A DNA stretch of 64,000 bases from Paenibacillus sp. FSL R5-0766 (GTDB lineage: Bacteria; Bacillota; Bacilli; Paenibacillales; Paenibacillaceae), in the NCBI RefSeq assembly GCF_037971845.1, contig NZ_CP150227.1:4278001-4342000 (forward strand). The letters are read 5' to 3'. Of this stretch, positions 8,392 to 16,850 are shown one piece after another. A model generated the notes under the pieces. That model saw only the letters and a program-made list of their open reading frames with translations, was not told the DNA's origin and did no database searches. The stretch's first letter is position 1; every line of letters begins with the position of its first letter. The translations under genes and the position numbers were made by a program.

Positions 8392-9842
8392 AACAGAAGA
8401 AACCCAAACGCACGATATCCATTCTGTCACACTGGACACTGCGATATTTTCTCATTTTGTGCATTGGTTTCACGATTATTGTGGCAGGGGCACTCTACTG
8501 GATTCGGACAACTTCCATTGAGAAAAGCCTCAAAACCGCAGAACTGCTTGGACTGGAGATTGCCGATCGAGTGACCAGTGAAAATAATATGCTTCGGGTT
8601 CCACCCGATCTGGACAGACTGGTAACCAAGCGAGAGAAACTATTCAACACAGATAATTATTTTTGTGTCATGATCTTGGACAACAACAATCAATTGATCT
8701 TTTCCCAGCCTAAAATGGAGCAAAAAGATGTGCATTATCGACTGTCAGACGATTATCTTGAACCTCGAAACAACAAATATGCAGGTGTAACGGTCAACAT
8801 ATCCGAGGGCGATCAAACCTTGGGCAAAGTGTGGGTCATGCAGTCCAAACAATCCATTACATTTGGTCCAGAGACGATATGGTTCGTGGCTCTAATCCTC
8901 GGAGGGCTAATCCTCTGTGGATGGTTTACAATCTATCTCCTGTCCAAAAAGTTATCCAGACCGATTCGTCAGGTCGCCTATGCCGCTGAACAGATTCGAG
9001 GTGGCAATTATGATGTGAGTCTTGATCTGAATACACGAGAACGTGAGATTAATGAACTTGTAAATTCATTTCGCGATATGGCCACTCGTCTCCAACAACT
9101 TGAAGAATGGCGTACACTTTCGCTGGCAGGGGTAAGTCATGAACTCAAGACACCGGTAACTTCCATCAAAGGGCTCGTTATGGCAGTACGTGACGATGTC
9201 GTGAGTCCACAGGAAGGAAAAGAATTTTTGGATATCGCTTTGAAGGAATCTGAACGCATGGAGCGAATGGTCGCAGATTTGCTTGACTATAATGCCATGG
9301 CTGCAGGAAGTGTTGCCGTTCGCAAGGAACGGACGGATCTGAAGCTGTTGGTCGGTGAGATCATCTATCAGTGGAAGATTGCGTATGAGGACAAAATGCC
9401 AGAGGTTCAGCTGCATGCCCCTCCAATTAACTTCTTTACCATGGGGGATGCTCTCCGCATTCAGCAGATCATTGTCAATTTGCTTAATAACGCACTTCAT
9501 GCCACAGCTCCTGAACAGAAAGCTGTCTTCGACATTTATCTAAGTACAGAAGAACAGATGCTGTACGTTGATGTTAAGGACCACGGCACAGGTATCGCAG
9601 CCGAAGAACAACCCAAAATCTTCGAACGTTTCTATCGTGGAGAACTCAAAAAACGTCGTAACCGCGGTCTGGGTCTAGGATTAACATATAGCCGCCTACT
9701 CGCTCAGGAACAGGGCGGTGAACTGACACTTGTCTCCAGCAGCCCGGAAGGCAGCATGTTCAGATTAAGCCTGCCACGCTGGACTGCAACACAAGAAGCC
9801 ATGAATACAGAAAAAGCATACGGAGCAGCCGTTAAAGTATAA
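8376..9842 (+). CDS. Sensor histidine kinase
   Basis: Membrane kinase of about 488 residues. It has an N-terminal transmembrane segment (FLILCIGFTIIVAG), an extracellular sensor region of about 130 residues, a second transmembrane segment (FVALILGGLILCGWF), a HAMP domain, the H-box SHELKTPVTS (His near 255), and a HATPase domain with N-box NLLNNALH, DHGTGI, and GLGLGLTYS. The most likely start is TTG at 8376, with GAGGAATGGGG upstream. The longer in-frame reading from 8322 lies inside the regulator gene and lacks a good site. It overlaps the regulator by 16 bases and should phosphorylate it. Confidence 0.92.
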   Translation: MDRQLKQKKPKRTISILSHWTLRYFLILCIGFTIIVAGALYWIRTTSIEKSLKTAELLGLEIADRVTSENNMLRVPPDLDRLVTKREKLFNTDNYFCVMILDNNNQLIFSQPKMEQKDVHYRLSDDYLEPRNNKYAGVTVNISEGDQTLGKVWVMQSKQSITFGPETIWFVALILGGLILCGWFTIYLLSKKLSRPIRQVAYAAEQIRGGNYDVSLDLNTREREINELVNSFRDMATRLQQLEEWRTLSLAGVSHELKTPVTSIKGLVMAVRDDVVSPQEGKEFLDIALKESERMERMVADLLDYNAMAAGSVAVRKERTDLKLLVGEIIYQWKIAYEDKMPEVQLHAPPINFFTMGDALRIQQIIVNLLNNALHATAPEQKAVFDIYLSTEEQMLYVDVKDHGTGIAAEEQPKIFERFYRGELKKRRNRGLGLGLTYSRLLAQEQGGELTLVSSSPEGSMFRLSLPRWTATQEAMNTEKAYGAAVKV

Positions 9843-9861
9843 CGCACCTCGCTAACATGAC

Positions 9862-9899
9862 AACTAGCCCAGAACTCCATTCAGGAGACTGGGCTAGTT
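9862..9899. terminator. Hairpin between convergent genes
   Basis: Perfect 11-bp stem AACTAGCCCAG/CTGGGCTAGTT with a 16-base loop. It lies between the kinase stop and the AAA+ ATPase stop. T-tracts are weak on both sides, so it may terminate both convergent transcripts modestly. Confidence 0.5.
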
Positions 9900-9937
9900 C
9901 AACATGTTCCTTGTTGCTTTATCCAGAATGGAAGCAA

Positions 9938-10750
9938 TCAACACTCTAATACACGTGGTCTGTATTCATCGTAAGCATCCGAGATCAGTTGCTTATGAAG
10001 CACACTACTGGCAATGATTGCTTTCCGCTTTGCTTTCAAAACAATCTGCTCTATATCCGCATAACTGCACCCTGCCAAGCGTTCACATATGTAATCTTCC
10101 AGCCGAGTCTCCTGTTCAAATGCCCCTACCAATTTGCTGATATACAATTTGCGACTTGAATCATCAGGCATACCGTAGGTCATCTTGGTATCAAACCGCC
10201 GCCAGATGGCGTGATCCAGTTGGGTTTCCAGATTCGTTGCAGCCACCAGAATGCTGTCCCCATCGAATTCGTCCAGACATTGCAATAACGTATTGACGAC
10301 ACGAGCCATCTCTTTCACTTCATCATTGCTCTCACGTGTCCGGCCTATGGCATCAAATTCATCCAGAAATAACACACAGGGATTCATTCGTGCATATTCG
10401 AATAACTTACGTACGTTACTCCCCGTCTCCCCAAGGTGGCTATGAATGATCGCATCTAATCTCATAAGAACCAATGGCAGATCAAGGCGCTCCGCCAGAT
10501 GTGATGCCGTTAATGTTTTACCCGTACCGGGAGGCCCGAACATGACCATTTTGTTGGGGATTGATACATCATGCTCTCTGAACTTCTCTTTCATTCCTAG
10601 AATGGTGATAAATTCGTTAATGATACGCTCATTTTCTGCGGAAAATACAATATGCTGGGCTTTGCGTCTACACTCTTTCGGCGTGTAAAAAGCAGCCATA
10701 TCGATCCCTTTCGCGCGGGGAATCCGGTTCATATGGTTTATTTTGCTCAT
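9938..10750 (-). CDS. AAA+ ATPase of the FtsH/p97-like class, stand-alone
   Basis: A 270-residue single AAA+ domain. Walker A is GPPGTGKT (about 72-79), Walker B VLFLDEFDAIG (126-136), sensor 1 Asn in VAATN (about 173) and arginine-finger candidates in IWRRFD. The HSHLGETGSNVRKLFEYA segment is typical of the FtsH/Vps4 type. There is no transmembrane, protease or other domain. Related single-domain ATPases often pair with a subtilisin-like protease, but no such gene is adjacent here. RBS AAGGAG lies 11 bases before the ATG. An inverted-repeat element occupies its upstream region. Substrate unknown; probably a remodelling or unfolding motor. Confidence 0.85.
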   Translation of the reverse strand: MSKINHMNRIPRAKGIDMAAFYTPKECRRKAQHIVFSAENERIINEFITILGMKEKFREHDVSIPNKMVMFGPPGTGKTLTASHLAERLDLPLVLMRLDAIIHSHLGETGSNVRKLFEYARMNPCVLFLDEFDAIGRTRESNDEVKEMARVVNTLLQCLDEFDGDSILVAATNLETQLDHAIWRRFDTKMTYGMPDDSSRKLYISKLVGAFEQETRLEDYICERLAGCSYADIEQIVLKAKRKAIIASSVLHKQLISDAYDEYRPRVLEC

Positions 10751-11275
10751 GTATACACTTGCTCCTTCATTTATGGTTTCAGTCCATGATTCAAGTTATT
10801 TAAGTTGAACTAATGAATATTTACACTGACCACTTCGATGACAGAACAACCTTCCGATCGCTGTTATCCCCAGATTTTTTGATTATTTCCCTAGAGGGGA
10901 AATCCGGGGATAAAGGCGAACGCTCCGCTTCTTCAGGTTCTTTCTGCCCTCTCCGTTTTCGTGTAAATGTTTAGTTCAATTTATATAGAATCAATTAGAT
11001 GTTTAATCGTAATTATTACTATTAAATAATAACATACTACTGCCTTTTTGCAAATATAACCACAGCACGTCCACTATTTTGCCACAGAGGGGGGCATTTG
11101 GTTGCAAGCTTCAATAAAATTTGCTATTCTAAGTGTGCATCGTTGTGTATAACGCAAAAAAGCCCTCCGAATTTCGTGAGAGCAACAAAATTTTCCAGAT
11201 TGACAAGCGGCAACTTGTTATATCCGGATTCTTTATACCAACGACTGTAATCCAATTAAAGTGAGGTTATCAATC
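10751..11275. other. Intergenic stretch of 525 bases between the ATPase and DUF1540 genes
   Basis: Divergent promoter region. The half next to the ATPase is filled by an inverted-repeat element (10802-10982). The rest is AT-rich with a TTGACA-like sequence before the DUF1540 gene, but I could not fix a convincing promoter. No further gene was seen. Confidence 0.5.
10802..10982. repeat. Inverted-repeat intergenic element with nested hairpins
   Basis: The outer arms 10802-10826 and 10961-10982 are imperfect inverted copies (TTGAACTAA then ATTTACAC on each). Inside, TTATCCCC (10864) pairs with GGGGATAA (10906), enclosing a second hairpin ATTTCCC-TAGA-GGGGAAAT. The interior from 10911 to 10957 is richer in G+C than its surroundings. 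It has no coding capacity. The form is that of a MITE-like or REP-like element; only one copy was noticed in the window. Confidence 0.6.
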
Positions 11276-11428
11276 ATGGCAAAAGACGTATTGTGTGAAG
11301 TTAATTCCTGTCGTCACTGGGCTCAAGAGAACAAATGTAACGCTTCTTCGATCTACATTGTGAGTCACAGTAACAAAGAAGCAAGTCAGTCTGCTGAAAC
11401 AGACTGTAAGACTTTTGAAGTAAAATAG
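11276..11428 (+). CDS. DUF1540 domain small protein
   Basis: A 50-residue cysteine-containing peptide beginning MAKDVLCEVNSCRHW, with Cys at 7, 12, 21 and 43. The spacing and the ending TDCKTFEV fit the DUF1540 family of small Firmicute proteins, which have no established function; the cysteines suggest a metal site. RBS GTGAGG lies nine bases before the ATG, and a clear terminator follows, so it is a stand-alone gene. Confidence 0.85.
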   Translation: MAKDVLCEVNSCRHWAQENKCNASSIYIVSHSNKEASQSAETDCKTFEVK

Positions 11429-11449
11429 GTAATTTCAATTGATCCACTT

Positions 11450-11476
11450 AAAGGAGCCCTTACCGGTTCCTTTTTT
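11450..11476 (+). terminator. Terminator of the DUF1540 gene
   Basis: Stem AAGGAGCC/GGTTCCTT with a six-base loop, followed by TTTTTT. It separates the DUF1540 gene from the Fur-box-controlled oxygenase gene. Confidence 0.75.
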
Positions 11477-11497
11477 CTTTGTCTATTGTAACAAGAA

Positions 11498-11512
11498 TGA
11501 TAATTATTATCA
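11498..11512 (+). promoter_or_regulatory. Fur box upstream of the HpaB-like monooxygenase
   Basis: TGATAAT-T-ATTATCA is a perfect 7-1-7 Fur-type inverted repeat, 118 bases upstream of the oxygenase ATG and just past the previous terminator. This suggests iron-repressed expression. Confidence 0.75.
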
Positions 11513-11630
11513 AGCCCTATTCTGTAAAAATCCTTCTCACCTCTTCAATGCACATTGGACAGATGACCTACGTACACTACGTAAGAAGTCAGTATGCCCA
11601 TGAACGATTAGAACCAAGAGGTGAATAACA

Positions 11631-13088
11631 ATGCCTGTTAAAAGTGGCACACAGTATCGCGAACGAATTGATGCACAGTCCGTCCCTTGCTGGTACAAAG
11701 GTAACCTTATTACTGGAAAACGCTCTGAACATGTAGCATTTGCTGGCTTAATGGAGACTCAGATGCACATGTATGATTTGCAATCGGATTCTAAATTTGC
11801 AGAAACGATGACCTATGCCTCCCCGGCAGACGGCAAACCTGTGGGGATATCCTTCCTGCCTCCAACCAGTGCCGATGACCTCCGTAAACGACGGGAAGGG
11901 ATGAATATTTGGGCAAACGTGCATCATGGCTTTCTTGGTCGCTCACCCGATTACATGAATACTGCCATAATGTCCTTTTACACAGGTGCCGATCTCCTGA
12001 ACGAACTATCTCCCCAATATGCAGAAAATCTCAAAAATTATTATGCGTACTGCCGTGATCATGATATCACGTTATCCCATGCCTTCATTCAGCCATATGC
12101 CAGCAAAATCTCAGGGCAACTGGATGCTACTGAGGATGCTATTGCTGCAAAGGTCGTAGATCGCACCGAGGAAGGTCTCATTATTAGCGGAGCATTCATG
12201 ATGGCTACACAAGCTGCCACATCGGATGAGATTTTTGTCTATCCGTCACCTTCTCCCGCCCCATTTGATGACGAAAATCCATTTGCATTCTCTTTTGCTG
12301 TCCCCAATGATCTTCCGGGAATCAGTCTGGTGTGCAGGGATACCTACGCAGCCGAATCCCACACTAATTATCCCCTGAGTTCCAGATATGAAGAAATGGA
12401 CAATATCGTCATCTTTGACCGGGTGCTCGTTCCGCATGAACGAATATTTTTTGCAGGAAGTGAGGAAATCTCCTCGCGTCTCTTCAGTGGTAGTAACTTT
12501 CATATTCACGCAGGTCATCAGGTATTGTGTCGTTATATTGCCAAGACGGAATTTGTTCTCGGTACAATCCAGCTTCTCACGGATACGCTGGATCTGAATA
12601 CGGAAGCACATGTTATAGAGAAATCTGCACGTGTGTTCGCAGGTCTTGAATCGTTAAAAGCATTGGCCTTGGCCGCGGAGGCAGGTGCCATCCCAGATGG
12701 GCGCGGATTTGTATTACCTGCACCCAAACCATTGATGGCAGCCAATCTCCTTTTTCCGAAACTTTATCCTGAGATGATTGAAATTCTGCAACTCTTGGGT
12801 TCGAGCGGGGTGATTATGATCCCTCAGGAAGAAGAGTTTCAATCCGATATCGCTCCTTCACTGAATATATATCTGAAAGGGAACGATATGGCTTCTCACG
12901 AACGCAACGCTCTGTTCCGCCTGATCTGGGAGCTTGGGTCTGGTTCATTCGGGGGCAGACAGACCCAATTCGAACGATTCTTTTTTGGCAATGTCCTTAC
13001 GGTATCCAATCGGTTGTTCTCCGTCTACAACAAAGATCAGACGAATCGTCAGCTCGTTCGTGATTTTCTATTCAACACCAGCAAATAA
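11631..13088 (+). CDS. HpaB/PvcC-family FADH2-dependent monooxygenase-like protein
   Basis: A 485-residue cytosolic protein of the 4-hydroxyphenylacetate 3-monooxygenase family, which has an acyl-CoA-dehydrogenase-like fold and uses reduced flavin plus oxygen to hydroxylate phenolic substrates. Family-like segments include the N-terminal YRERIDAQ...W.KG start, MTYASPADGKPVGISFLPP, NTAIMSFYTGADLL, the IFDRVLVPHERIFFAG stretch and the helical C-terminal half. RBS AGAGGTGA is close to the ATG. It lies alone behind a Fur box, convergent with a nitroreductase/flavodoxin operon that also has one. The partner reductase could be that nitroreductase. The substrate is unknown; a siderophore or catecholic compound is only a guess. 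Confidence 0.85.
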   Translation: MPVKSGTQYRERIDAQSVPCWYKGNLITGKRSEHVAFAGLMETQMHMYDLQSDSKFAETMTYASPADGKPVGISFLPPTSADDLRKRREGMNIWANVHHGFLGRSPDYMNTAIMSFYTGADLLNELSPQYAENLKNYYAYCRDHDITLSHAFIQPYASKISGQLDATEDAIAAKVVDRTEEGLIISGAFMMATQAATSDEIFVYPSPSPAPFDDENPFAFSFAVPNDLPGISLVCRDTYAAESHTNYPLSSRYEEMDNIVIFDRVLVPHERIFFAGSEEISSRLFSGSNFHIHAGHQVLCRYIAKTEFVLGTIQLLTDTLDLNTEAHVIEKSARVFAGLESLKALALAAEAGAIPDGRGFVLPAPKPLMAANLLFPKLYPEMIEILQLLGSSGVIMIPQEEEFQSDIAPSLNIYLKGNDMASHERNALFRLIWELGSGSFGGRQTQFERFFFGNVLTVSNRLFSVYNKDQTNRQLVRDFLFNTSK

Positions 13089-13108
13089 GAGAACTAATGA
13101 ATCATTTT

Positions 13109-13675
13109 TTAGACCAGATGGTCATATACCGTCATCAGTTCAGAGGCTGGTCTGCTTGCATCCATATCCCGCAATGCAGGCTGGTCTCCGTAACCGATAT
13201 GAAAGACCCCCAGCACCTTCTCTTCACTTGTCAAACCCATTAAATTCATAAACACAGGATGTTGTTGATAATCATTGATCTTCCAGACAGCATTCAAACC
13301 CTGTTCCGCAGCCAGAATACTAAAACGTTTGCTCCAGGCTTTGGCCGGCAGAAGATCATCCTCACGGGCATTTCTAGGCGCCACGACAACCAGATGGGTT
13401 GGAATTGCTTCCGTGTATTGATATGTAGCCCAATCGCCGTAGCGATCAGCCAGATGGGGTGGATAGCTCTGTCTGACCGCTTCCAGATAAAGCTGTCGTC
13501 CTTCGCCTGCAAACAACATAAACCTCCAAGGTTCTGAACTCATTACATATAATGAAGGATCTGCTTCATCAAGCAACTTTCGTATAACCGACTGGGGTAC
13601 TGGCAACGGACTGAATTCACAAGTTCCTGCACGTCTCTTGCGGCTGCTTATATCTTGACTTAGACCGGTAGACAT
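13109..13675 (-). CDS. Nitroreductase-family protein
   Basis: A 188-residue FMN-type nitroreductase-like protein. It has the family opening (SSRKRRAGTCEFSPLPVP, then IRKLLDEAD), the EPWRFMLF segment that lines the flavin site, and the C-terminal VLGVFHIGYGD strand. Such enzymes reduce nitro or quinone compounds, or flavins, with NAD(P)H. RBS GGAGGGG lies before the ATG. It is the last gene of a three-gene minus-strand run with flavodoxin and an unknown protein, and ends 20 bases from the convergent oxygenase gene. Its context suggests a flavin or electron supplier for an iron-limited pathway. Confidence 0.82.
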   Translation of the reverse strand: MSTGLSQDISSRKRRAGTCEFSPLPVPQSVIRKLLDEADPSLYVMSSEPWRFMLFAGEGRQLYLEAVRQSYPPHLADRYGDWATYQYTEAIPTHLVVVAPRNAREDDLLPAKAWSKRFSILAAEQGLNAVWKINDYQQHPVFMNLMGLTSEEKVLGVFHIGYGDQPALRDMDASRPASELMTVYDHLV

Positions 13676-13727
13676 GGCAACTTCCCCTCCTCTATCTGCA
13701 TGATATATCGTTATCCTTCAACTGTCT

Positions 13728-14534
13728 TCACATCAACCATGTTTTCTTCGGTTCAATGGCTTCCGTTCTCCAGCGATCTACCTCTTCGTGGATGCGCGCT
13801 TTATCACGCGTCGTAAACTGTTCTGACTCCAACACTTCTGCTTGAGGCATGCTGTCACGTATCAAGCGAATGTAGTCCATGGAACGGATCAGAGACTGGC
13901 GTCCAGGGATGTACCTAATTTTGCGTCCTTCCAACAAGCAGTATATCTCGATCATACCCGGTAATTTTCCGAAGGCTTCCCAGCAGAATGCACTGGCCAT
14001 ATGCTGAAACGCCTCAACTACGTTTGGATCATGGACAACCATATATTTCTGAATAAGCAGCGAATCCCAGCCTTCTGGTTGCCAGGCCGCCTGAAATATC
14101 ATCGACAAATGCATGGATAATGAAGGTAACTCCGTTCTCCACTGTTCAAAAAGAATGGCTGGATGCTTCAGATCATCGTTCATTGCAATGGCGAGTGACA
14201 ATTCATCCGTAATCTTGTTCTTCACATCCCAGTAATGGAGAACAGATTCGAAACCATCCGTCTTTCTGGGCCACCACTTCTCAAGTAAATACTGTACGGG
14301 TACCTCTTTGCGAACATCGGGGTCGAGACTGTAAAAAGCATTGACCGCATGGCTCACCGCATATTGTACACGGTGCCTCCATTGCAGTGGAAGACGCTGC
14401 TCAGACACTGGTTCAGGGCGGATGAATCGGTGTGGGCTGCGCAGCATTTCTTCCAATCTATAATCTTCAAGCAGACGTTCAGGAAGGTCATTCCTTCCGA
14501 CTGGCATCGCTGCCTGAACATTATGTCTTAACAT
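13728..14534 (-). CDS. Unknown 268-residue protein in the flavodoxin operon
   Basis: I do not recognise a named family. The protein is soluble, rich in Trp, Arg and Glu, with no signal peptide or membrane segment. Some features recall PD-(D/E)XK nuclease-like proteins of the AddB/Cas4 kind: an early LRSPHRF stretch, the central VQYLLEKWWPRK segment, and a C-terminal PGMIEIYCLLEGRKIRYIPG followed by DYIRLIRDSM. The catalytic D/E-x-K is not visible, so any such relation would be to an inactive member. It begins six bases after the flavodoxin stop, with weak RBS AGGTATCC, and is followed by the nitroreductase. Iron-regulated through the shared promoter. Confidence 0.75.
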   Translation of the reverse strand: MLRHNVQAAMPVGRNDLPERLLEDYRLEEMLRSPHRFIRPEPVSEQRLPLQWRHRVQYAVSHAVNAFYSLDPDVRKEVPVQYLLEKWWPRKTDGFESVLHYWDVKNKITDELSLAIAMNDDLKHPAILFEQWRTELPSLSMHLSMIFQAAWQPEGWDSLLIQKYMVVHDPNVVEAFQHMASAFCWEAFGKLPGMIEIYCLLEGRKIRYIPGRQSLIRSMDYIRLIRDSMPQAEVLESEQFTTRDKARIHEEVDRWRTEAIEPKKTWLM

Positions 14535-14539
14535 GATCT

Positions 14540-14992
14540 TTAGGATACCTGTAATCCGGCAGCAGCGAAGCGTTTGCCAAAGTCACGGCATGTTTCCTTC
14601 TCCTGCTCAAGCGGACTATATTCAATTTTCAACAGCTCTGGAGATACCTCCGCCCCACGCTCTTGCAGCTTGGCAGCCGCGAGATCAACTGCACCGCAGA
14701 ACTGCTCATACGAGGTGTCACCACTACCAAACACCGCAGCCCTCTTACCACTCAGGTCAAGCTCATCCAGCTCCTCATAGAAATCAAGGAATTCATCTGG
14801 CAACTCCCCGTCTCCCCAAGTGTACACACCGATCATGAATCCGTCATAGTCCAATACATCAGATGCATTACAATCCGTAACGGATTTCAGGTCTGCCTCG
14901 TGGCCTCCCTGTGTAATTCCTTCCACAATCAGTTCTGCAATTTCTTCTGTATTTCCTGTCATGCTTGCATAAGCCACTAACAATTTAGCCAT
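14540..14992 (-). CDS. Flavodoxin
   Basis: A 150-residue short-chain flavodoxin. The FMN phosphate loop is ASMTGNTEEIAELI near the N-terminus; other FMN-binding stretches are GVYTWGDGELPDEF and VFGSGDTSYEQFCGAVD. Flavodoxins carry one or two electrons and replace ferredoxin when iron is scarce. GTGAGGG lies eight bases before the ATG. A Fur box sits between the -35 and -10 elements, so iron repression is strongly suggested. A flavodoxin/ferredoxin reductase gene with its own Fur box lies near 31-32 kb and is a plausible partner. Confidence 0.93.
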   Translation of the reverse strand: MAKLLVAYASMTGNTEEIAELIVEGITQGGHEADLKSVTDCNASDVLDYDGFMIGVYTWGDGELPDEFLDFYEELDELDLSGKRAAVFGSGDTSYEQFCGAVDLAAAKLQERGAEVSPELLKIEYSPLEQEKETCRDFGKRFAAAGLQVS

Positions 14993-15066
14993 CTATTTTT
15001 CCCTCACTTTAACTTGATCATGTTATATTCTCTCTATGAAGAAAGAATGAATTTTGGATTAACAAA

Positions 15067-15096
15067 ATCATATGTGATAATGATTATCATTGTCAA
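15067..15096 (-). promoter_or_regulatory. Promoter with embedded Fur box for the flavodoxin operon
   Basis: On the minus strand: TTGACA, 18-base spacer, TATGAT. The spacer contains TGATAAT-G-ATTATCA (15075-15089), a perfect 7-1-7 Fur repeat. Binding there would block polymerase. Confidence 0.8.
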
Positions 15097-15219
15097 ATTA
15101 AATTTTTGGTTATCTTTGTTTTTCAGTATATGGTACACTCCCGTCCCCCAACTGGCGTACAAGCCCTTTTTTGTTGTACAATAGTATCCAAATGACTTTT
15201 GAAGGATGGATAAATCATT

Positions 15220-16083
15220 ATGTACGTAGCTAAGAATTGGAAGGACTATGAAGTAATCGATACAGGAGGCGGCGAGAAACTGGAGCGTTGGGGAGATGTG
15301 ATTTTACGCAGACCCGATCCACAGATTATCTGGCCCCTTGAGCAAGAAACCAATGAATGGCGTCAGGTGCATGGTCACTACCATCGCAGCTCTTCCGGTG
15401 GCGGTAACTGGGATATGAAAAAGCCCATTCCCGAGCGCTGGACGATCGGATATGAAAACCTGAAATTCCACATTAAACCCACCAGCTTTAAGCACACTGG
15501 CCTATTCCCTGAACAAGCCGCCAACTGGAGTTGGATGATGGATAAAATCTCCAATGCAGGACGTCCTATTTCTGTCTTGAACCTGTTTGCCTATACAGGT
15601 GGAGCAACGGTAGCCGCAGCATACGCTGGCGCTTCTGTTGTACATGTGGATGCAGCTAAAGGCATGGTTCAATGGGCCAAGGAAAATGTTCAATTATCCG
15701 GACTGGCTGATCGCCCTGTTCGTTTTATTACAGATGATGTATTCAAATTCGTACAACGGGAACAACGTCGCGGAAATCGTTACGACGCCATTATTATGGA
15801 CCCTCCTTCATATGGCCGAGGCCCTAATGGAGAGACATGGAAACTGGAAGAGAACCTATATCCTTTCTTGAAGTCGTGTATGACGATCTTGTCGGATAAT
15901 CCATTATTCATGCTGGTTAACTCTTACACTACGGGCATTTCCTCTACGGTTCTGCGCAACATGTTGACCATGACGATGTCTGCTCAGTACGGCGGTGACA
16001 TTACTGCAGGTGAAATTGGTCTGCCGATCACACGCAGTGGTCTAGATCTGCCTTGTGGTATTCTGGGCCGTTGGGAGTCTTAA
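15220..16083 (+). CDS. Class I SAM-dependent (rRNA-type) methyltransferase
   Basis: A 287-residue methyltransferase of the RlmI/RlmK-like group. The SAM-binding motif I is VLNLFAYTGGATVAAAYAGA, the acidic residue following it is in VVHVDAAKGM, and motif IV is DAIIMDPPSYGRG. No PUA domain is apparent; the N-terminal 90 residues are an unassigned beta-rich region. RBS AAGGATGG precedes the ATG. It is followed after two bases by an RluA-type pseudouridine synthase, so both likely modify RNA. The exact target nucleotide cannot be read from sequence. Confidence 0.88.
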   Translation: MYVAKNWKDYEVIDTGGGEKLERWGDVILRRPDPQIIWPLEQETNEWRQVHGHYHRSSSGGGNWDMKKPIPERWTIGYENLKFHIKPTSFKHTGLFPEQAANWSWMMDKISNAGRPISVLNLFAYTGGATVAAAYAGASVVHVDAAKGMVQWAKENVQLSGLADRPVRFITDDVFKFVQREQRRGNRYDAIIMDPPSYGRGPNGETWKLEENLYPFLKSCMTILSDNPLFMLVNSYTTGISSTVLRNMLTMTMSAQYGGDITAGEIGLPITRSGLDLPCGILGRWES

Positions 16084-16085
16084 TC

Positions 16086-16817
16086 ATGTCAGAACATCGG
16101 CATGATCACGATGCAATTCCGATTCTGTTCGAAGACAACCATCTGTTAGGTATTACGAAGCCGGTCAATGTACCTACCCAGGAAGATGCATCAGGTGATC
16201 CAGATTTGCTTACATTGCTGAAGCAAGATCTGAAAGAACGATATAACAAACCTGGCAATGTCTATCTCGGGTTAGTACACCGACTTGATCGTCCGGTTGG
16301 AGGGGCAATGATCTTTGCCAAGACATCCAAAGCAGCTTCGAGATTGTCCGAGACTGTGCGAGGACGTCATTTCCGTAAAATATATGCGGCTGTTGTACAT
16401 GGCAAGTTGCCTGCACAGCAGGGAACGTTAAAACACACGCTCCTGAAAGATGCACGTACAAATACTGTTACTGTTGTACCTAAAGGTACGGCTGGCGGTA
16501 AGGATGCCGTTCTGGATTACCGTGTTATCGGCGAGACAGACCGTTACAGCCTCGTCCATATCGAACTGCACACCGGCAGATCTCATCAGATTCGAGTGCA
16601 AATGAAAGAAATCGGCTGCCCTCTGTACGGGGATCAGAAGTACGGCGCAAGCGTGAATAAACCCGGGCAACAGATTGCTCTATGGTCTGCGATTGCTGCT
16701 TTTCCTCATCCAGTTACTAAGGAAGAAGTTATTCTGCAATCTTTGCCTGCAAGAGAATTCCCCTGGGCAGAATGGCCCGCTGTCGTGTACCAAAACGCTT
16801 TTGGACAACCTCTATAA
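16086..16817 (+). CDS. RluA-family pseudouridine synthase
   Basis: A 243-residue enzyme that isomerises uridine in RNA. The catalytic-Asp motif is VHRLDRPVGGAMIFAKTSKA (Asp near 67). The later family motif is HTGRSHQIRVQM followed by PLYGD. No S4 RNA-binding domain is present. The ATG lies eight bases after GGGAG and two bases past the methyltransferase stop; an upstream in-frame ATG at 16053 inside that gene has no site. The pair forms an RNA-modification operon ended by a strong terminator. The target (tRNA or rRNA) is not determined. Confidence 0.92.
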   Translation: MSEHRHDHDAIPILFEDNHLLGITKPVNVPTQEDASGDPDLLTLLKQDLKERYNKPGNVYLGLVHRLDRPVGGAMIFAKTSKAASRLSETVRGRHFRKIYAAVVHGKLPAQQGTLKHTLLKDARTNTVTVVPKGTAGGKDAVLDYRVIGETDRYSLVHIELHTGRSHQIRVQMKEIGCPLYGDQKYGASVNKPGQQIALWSAIAAFPHPVTKEEVILQSLPAREFPWAEWPAVVYQNAFGQPL

Positions 16818-16850
16818 ATACAGAAGATCAGGTTAGATCTGTCCATATCA

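Noticed and set aside
11631..15096. Siderophore biosynthesis cluster
   Set aside because: There are Fur boxes and an HpaB-like oxygenase but no synthase, ligase or export genes in the block, so that label would overreach.
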